From CAZJOD01 sp964547525 (GTDB lineage Bacteria; Bacillota; Clostridia; JAAYHZ01), in contig CAZJOD010000149.1 in NCBI GenBank assembly GCA_964547525.1, positions 1-9,018 of the forward strand: a stretch of 9,018 nucleotides of DNA, in the 5' to 3' direction. The notes beneath the pieces are model-generated. The model ran no database searches. It was not told the origin of the DNA and was given only the letters and a program-made list of their open reading frames with translations. The position numbers and the translations under genes were made by a program. Below, piece by piece: positions 5,752-9,018 of the stretch; the stretch's first letter is position 1; each line of letters begins with the position of its first letter.

Positions 5752-6095
5752 TACGAGTAAGTCTGTAAGCCGGGTTCTGTCTTAGACAATCATCTATCTA
5801 TGCGACATATTACTATGCCACTAAAGCCACCTGTAAGGACGAACGGGCCGCTCATATGTCCTTTTATGCGGTGTTGCACCTAGTGGGGTTTACAGAGCAC
5901 ATTCCGTCACCGGAACGTCGGTGAGCTCTTACCTCACCTTTCCACCCTTACCTGTAAAGCAGGCGGTTTATTTCTGTTGCACTTTCCTTGAAGTCGCCTT
6001 CACCGGGAGTTACCCGGCACTATGCCCTATGGTGCCCGGACTTTCCTCGGCTACAACCTTTCGGTTCGTATACGCGATTGTCCAGCTTACTCGTA
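5752..6095 (-). ncRNA. rnpB: RNase P RNA, probably class A
   Basis: This is the catalytic RNA of RNase P, which trims the 5' leaders of precursor tRNAs. The 5' conserved block GAGGAAAGTCC lies at 6048-6038 and the 3' block ending ACAGAACCCGGCTTACAG at 5780-5763. The ends form a perfect 10-bp P1 helix, TACGAGTAAG (6095-6086) with CTTACTCGTA (5761-5752), which I used to set the limits; length is about 344 nt. The GGGTGGAAAGGTGAGGTAAGAGC stretch of the P8-P9 region and the whole outline resemble the class A form rather than the Bacillus class B form. The promoter at 6101-6128 is excellent. No T-tract follows the 3' end, so the transcript may run on and be processed. Confidence 0.96.
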
Positions 6096-6100
6096 CTAAT

Positions 6101-6128
6101 ATTATATCATGTTTAAAACGAACGTCAA
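6101..6128 (-). promoter_or_regulatory. Promoter of rnpB
   Basis: On the minus strand TTGACG (6128-6123) and TATAAT (6106-6101) stand 16 bases apart, and TGA precedes the -10 to give an extended -10 motif. The start point falls at about 6096-6094, at the first base of the P1 helix. The promoter begins only 8 bp after the nif3 stop. Confidence 0.85.
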
Positions 6129-6136
6129 CTGCAAAA

Positions 6137-6934
6137 TTATTTTAGCAAATTTCGTTCGGCTTTTGATATTAGTGTTTCCACTGTAGTGAATTTATTATTC
6201 AAGATATCTTTCAAATATTCCTTATAAATAGATTCACTTTCGTAATGGCCTAATAAAACAACATCCGTACCGGCTCTTGTCATATCCAACACATCATGAT
6301 ATTTCATTTCACCGGTAATAAACACATCGGGCTTGTATGATAACACATTTACTAAGTTTCCGTCAAATGAGCCTGTGCATAAAGCTATTCTTCGTATTTT
6401 CCTGTATTCATCTCCTGTAAATCGAATCTTATCTGAATTAAATAGTGTTTTTAACATGTTTACAAATTCGAACATATACATTTCGTTTTCAATTATTCCA
6501 TACCGACCCGATGCATATTCACAAGTACATAACTGCTTTTCGGCACCTGACATACCCAAAATATTTATATCATTTAACGTAAGAATAGCCGCCATGATAT
6601 CATTTAAACCGCCTTGTGCTTTGTCCATATTCGTATGGGCGGCGTAGACACATATATCATTACGAATAATATCCTGCACAATATTTTGTATATAATTGTC
6701 ATCGCATATTCTTTTTAATCCTTTAAATATCAAAGGATGATGAGATATAATCATCTGGCACTTTCTATCAATTGCTTCTTGGACCGTTTCGGTACCCACA
6801 TCTAAACACAGTAGAATTTTTTTAACATCCCGGCTTTTTCGACCTATTAGCAAACCGCAATTATCCCAATCTTCCGAAAGCGATACAGGATACAATATAT
6901 CCAAAAATTCACAAATATCTTTACAACAAACCAT
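6137..6934 (-). CDS. Nif3-like dinuclear metal centre protein
   Basis: The 265-residue product belongs to the Nif3/DUF34 family (YqfO in Bacillus, YbgI in E. coli), here in the short form without the inserted CutA-like domain. It opens with the usual EDWDNCGLLIG (21-31). Metal ligands expected from YbgI can be placed at H65-H66 in SHHPL, D104 in HTNMD, and H230 and E234 in GHYESE. Family members form hexameric toroids with two metals per subunit; the reaction is not established, GTP cyclohydrolase-like or metal-insertion roles having been proposed. The segment LCTGSFDGN (185-193) stands where most relatives have a glycine-rich CGGSG-like loop. GGGAGG lies 7 nt before ATG 6934. It follows trmK, a pairing common in Firmicutes, but the gap is 152 bp and contains a palindromic repeat. 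Confidence 0.93.
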   Translation of the reverse strand: MVCCKDICEFLDILYPVSLSEDWDNCGLLIGRKSRDVKKILLCLDVGTETVQEAIDRKCQMIISHHPLIFKGLKRICDDNYIQNIVQDIIRNDICVYAAHTNMDKAQGGLNDIMAAILTLNDINILGMSGAEKQLCTCEYASGRYGIIENEMYMFEFVNMLKTLFNSDKIRFTGDEYRKIRRIALCTGSFDGNLVNVLSYKPDVFITGEMKYHDVLDMTRAGTDVVLLGHYESESIYKEYLKDILNNKFTTVETLISKAERNLLK

Positions 6935-7030
6935 ATGGAAACCTCCCGGTTAAAATGCCGATCCGACATATAAACACAGTTTTTTATTAATACTTTGATT
7001 GAACCGCATTAACTTTTTTATGATATAGTA

Positions 7031-7062
7031 ATGAATGATTTCACCGGAATAAAATCAATGAA
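7031..7062. repeat. Short palindromic repeat flanked by 5-bp direct repeats
   Basis: The 22-bp core (7036-7057) has arms TGATTT and AAATCA and is a near copy of the one at 3918-3939. It is bounded exactly by ATGAA on both sides (7031-7035 and 7058-7062), as expected of a target-site duplication. It sits between trmK and nif3 on the minus strand. In RNA the stem is short and is not followed by a T-tract, so strong termination is unlikely. Confidence 0.6.
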
Positions 7063-7086
7063 TAAACATTAAACTGCAATCTATAA

Positions 7087-7791
7087 TTATATGTTATCGA
7101 GTATTTTTATCAATTCATTAATTATATCAGTAATATAATCTATTCTAATTACATCCGGTTCTTTTGCTTTTTTATGCCCGAATCTTACTTTGTGTAAGCG
7201 TTGTATTAATTCTGTAATATATCTTTTTATCAAGTCTTTATCTTTGTTTTCAAAAATCGCATCGCTCACATAATAGTTAACAGGATTAAAATTCTTATGA
7301 TGATTATTAGGAATAATCATCATAGCAGTATACAGTTTCCCTTTGTCCGAGCATAACAACTCTTGTTGAATATCATAACCTTTTTTATAGCAGTATTCCC
7401 TAACCATTTCATTTGCGTACATACATTGTATGATCAATCGGTTGCACTTTTCTATTTTTAAAGGATGTTGCTTCAAAATATCGGTTATAGTCAGACCACC
7501 CATACCGCATATTAATATATTATCACACTCATCATCTTCAATGCAGTCCAAACCGTTTCCCACTCTGGCTTCTATTCTATTTTCAAGTCCGTATTCGGAT
7601 ATGTTTCGTAATGCGGTTTTTATCGGACCTTCATTGATATCGGTCGCTATAACCTTATTGCATTTTTCTTCTTGAATTAATCTTATCGGAATATATGCAT
7701 GATCAGTTCCGATATCACATACAATGTTACATTCAGGTACCAATCCGGTAATCATATCCAGTCTAGGTTCTAAGTCTATTTTATTATACAT
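7087..7791 (-). CDS. trmK: tRNA (adenine(22)-N1)-methyltransferase
   Basis: The 234-residue protein is a class I SAM-dependent methyltransferase of the TrmK (YqfN) family, which methylates N1 of A22 in certain bacterial tRNAs. It begins with the usual LEPRLDMITGLV, followed by the SAM-binding motif CDIGTDHAYIP (25-35), the acidic strand end VIATDINEGP (47-56), VGNGLDCI (77-84) and the ICGMGGLTI block (94-102). The C-terminal third is helical and basic. Where relatives usually show a QP pair after the LILQ strand, this one has IQCMYANEMVREY (121-133), a modest departure. ATG 7791 follows AAAAAAGG by 6 nt. A promoter lies at 7812-7841. Downstream is the Nif3-like gene, its frequent neighbour. 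Confidence 0.94.
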   Translation of the reverse strand: MYNKIDLEPRLDMITGLVPECNIVCDIGTDHAYIPIRLIQEEKCNKVIATDINEGPIKTALRNISEYGLENRIEARVGNGLDCIEDDECDNILICGMGGLTITDILKQHPLKIEKCNRLIIQCMYANEMVREYCYKKGYDIQQELLCSDKGKLYTAMMIIPNNHHKNFNPVNYYVSDAIFENKDKDLIKRYITELIQRLHKVRFGHKKAKEPDVIRIDYITDIINELIKILDNI

Positions 7792-7811
7792 ATTAAACCT
7801 TTTTTACTTAT

Positions 7812-7841
7812 ATTATATCATTACCTGTAAATACGCCGCAA
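7812..7841 (-). promoter_or_regulatory. Promoter of trmK
   Basis: On the minus strand a consensus TATAAT (7817-7812) is preceded by TGA, making an extended -10. TTGCGG (7841-7836) lies 18 bases upstream but matches the -35 consensus only in TTG. The start point would be near 7805, leaving a very short leader. Confidence 0.6.
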
Positions 7842-7869
7842 TTATTCAGTAAAATAAAACATTAATACA

Positions 7870-8898
7870 TTATTTACTGTTACATTGTATACCTTCGACT
7901 ACATCGTTGGATTTATAATCAAAACATATCTCAAATTCCAGTGGTCTGTTTTCTTCAAAAGCTTTTATGCTTTCAAATGTTGTCCTTACTATCTCATCAT
8001 ACGCTTCTTTGGTAAAAAATGCTTGATGAGCCGTAACAATTACATTCGGAAATGTAAGTAACCGTGCCAATATATCATCTTTTATGATATTATCCGAATA
8101 GTCTTCAAAGAAATATTCACTTTCTTCTTCATATACATCCAGACCTGCACCTTTTACTTTACCGGACTTTAGATATTCTATCAGAGAGTCGGTATGAATT
8201 AATTGCCCCCTGGAAGTATTTATTATTATTACTCCGTCTTTCATCCTGTCAAAACTTTGGCTGTTTAATATATAACGAGTCTTAGGAGTTAAAGGACAAT
8301 GTAATGAAATTATATCTGATCTTTCATATAACTCATCTATAGTTACATATTCAATACCGGCGTTTTCTCGTGGATACGGGTCATACGCCATTACTTTCAT
8401 ACCTATACCTTTGCATATGTTTACAAAGCAAATACCTATACGTCCTGTACCTATAATTCCGGCGGTTTTTCCATGTAGATCCATACCCATCAAACCGTTA
8501 ATATTAAAGTTATTTTCCCGAGTTCTATTATAAGCTTTGTGTATTTTTCTGTTTACAGAAAACAATAACGCTGCGGTGTGTTCGGCAACCGCATAGGGAG
8601 AATAACCCGGTACACGCACAGCACGCATTTTACCTCTTAATGATTGGATATCCACATTATTGTATCCTGCACAGCGCATTGCCAATAGCTTCACACCGTT
8701 TGAACTTAGTATATCTATAGTTTTTGAATCAATTTCGTCATTAACAAAAGCACAAACCGTATCGAATCCATTCGTTAGAAATGCTGTTTCAGCATTCAAT
8801 TTACCCTCTAAAAACTTAATTTCGTTATTATATTGTTTATTCATTTCTGAAAAGCCTTGGCGGTCGTAAGGTTTAGTATCAAAAAATGCTATTTTCAT
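7870..8898 (-). CDS. ldhA: D-lactate dehydrogenase (D-2-hydroxyacid dehydrogenase family)
   Basis: The 342-residue enzyme closely resembles E. coli-type LdhA: MKIAFFDTKPYD start, LLAMRCAGYNNVD (71-83), VRVPGYSPYAVAEH (94-107), and the FFED insert after the catalytic Glu. The NAD-binding loop is GTGRIG (150-155), with D173 after the second strand selecting NAD over NADP. The catalytic triad is R230 (NTSRGQ), E259 (DVYEEE) and H291 (TAHQAF). It reduces pyruvate to D-lactate in the cytoplasm, regenerating NAD+ during fermentation. I start at ATG 8898 because GTGGAG stands 8 nt upstream; the in-frame GTG at 8907 abuts that site. It has its own leader with a hairpin at 8931-8950. trmK follows after 78 nt and has its own promoter. 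Confidence 0.93.
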   Translation of the reverse strand: MKIAFFDTKPYDRQGFSEMNKQYNNEIKFLEGKLNAETAFLTNGFDTVCAFVNDEIDSKTIDILSSNGVKLLAMRCAGYNNVDIQSLRGKMRAVRVPGYSPYAVAEHTAALLFSVNRKIHKAYNRTRENNFNINGLMGMDLHGKTAGIIGTGRIGICFVNICKGIGMKVMAYDPYPRENAGIEYVTIDELYERSDIISLHCPLTPKTRYILNSQSFDRMKDGVIIINTSRGQLIHTDSLIEYLKSGKVKGAGLDVYEEESEYFFEDYSDNIIKDDILARLLTFPNVIVTAHQAFFTKEAYDEIVRTTFESIKAFEENRPLEFEICFDYKSNDVVEGIQCNSK

Positions 8899-8930
8899 AT
8901 AAAACACTCCACGTTTTGAAGTAGTAAAAA

Positions 8931-8950
8931 GCTGTGTTTACTAACACAGC
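8931..8950 (-). terminator. Terminator or attenuator hairpin upstream of ldhA
   Basis: GCTGTGTT and AACACAGC form eight perfect pairs around a 4-nt loop, and on the minus strand the stem runs straight into TTTTTAC. It is either the terminator of a gene beyond the window edge or an attenuator in the ldhA leader: a possible -10, TATACT (8972-8967), lies upstream without a good -35. As DNA it is an 8-4-8 palindrome, so an operator role is also possible. Confidence 0.65.
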
Positions 8951-9018
8951 CGTACCATACTTTATCAGTATAACCGGATAAGATACATAAATTCATGAAA
9001 AATCATGCGAAAATAGAT

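Noticed and set aside
5921..6145. 74-residue open frame on the plus strand
   Set aside because: It lies antisense to RNase P RNA, whose conserved structure explains the sequence.
8931..8950. Rex operator before ldhA
   Set aside because: The half-site CTGTGTT agrees poorly with the TTGTGAA or TTGTTAA form, and the T-tract on one side favours an RNA hairpin.

Overview
The window reads as chromosomal, AT-rich DNA from a low-GC Gram-positive bacterium, most probably a clostridium. The signs are strong AGGAGG-type ribosome binding sites, a DUF4364 protein (a family I know mainly from Clostridia), the rplU-rpmA-obgE-yhbY order, a trmK-nif3 pair, an L21-type mRNA leader and an RNase P RNA that looks like the common class A form. 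Nothing suggests a plasmid or phage. The genes are mostly housekeeping, and I do not see a large undescribed system; the unusual material is in the intergenic DNA and in the L27 locus.

Layout. Bases 1-282 (+) are the 3' end of a glyoxalase II-like metallo-beta-lactamase-fold hydrolase. Bases 283-511 are a nested inverted repeat with two small hairpins at its apex. After an AT-rich stretch comes a DUF4364 winged-helix gene (696-1232, +), whose promoter overlaps a perfect 16-bp palindrome. A second repeat element fills the convergent gap at 1259-1380. Everything beyond is on the minus strand. In transcription order: ldhA-type D-lactate dehydrogenase (8898-7870), trmK (7791-7087), nif3-like (6934-6137), rnpB RNA (6095-5752), a small DUF4190-like membrane protein (5707-5387), lgt (5288-4527), ybaK (4480-4001), then a promoter and L21 leader driving rplU (3764-3441) and rpmA (3400-3146), a strong terminator, obgE (2974-1700) and yhbY (1697-1410).

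How the genes fit together. rplU, rpmA, obgE and yhbY all concern the large ribosomal subunit: two of its proteins and two assembly factors. rnpB and trmK process and modify tRNA, and ybaK edits mischarged tRNA. lgt lipidates prelipoproteins. ldhA regenerates NAD+ in fermentation, which fits an anaerobe.

Main points for a second look: L27 has no N-terminal extension and no prp protease gene lies between rplU and rpmA, unlike the usual Firmicutes arrangement; a family of short palindromic repeats (TGATTTCAC...AATAAAATCA) lies in at least three, probably four, intergenic gaps; and a palindromic operator candidate sits on the DUF4364 promoter.
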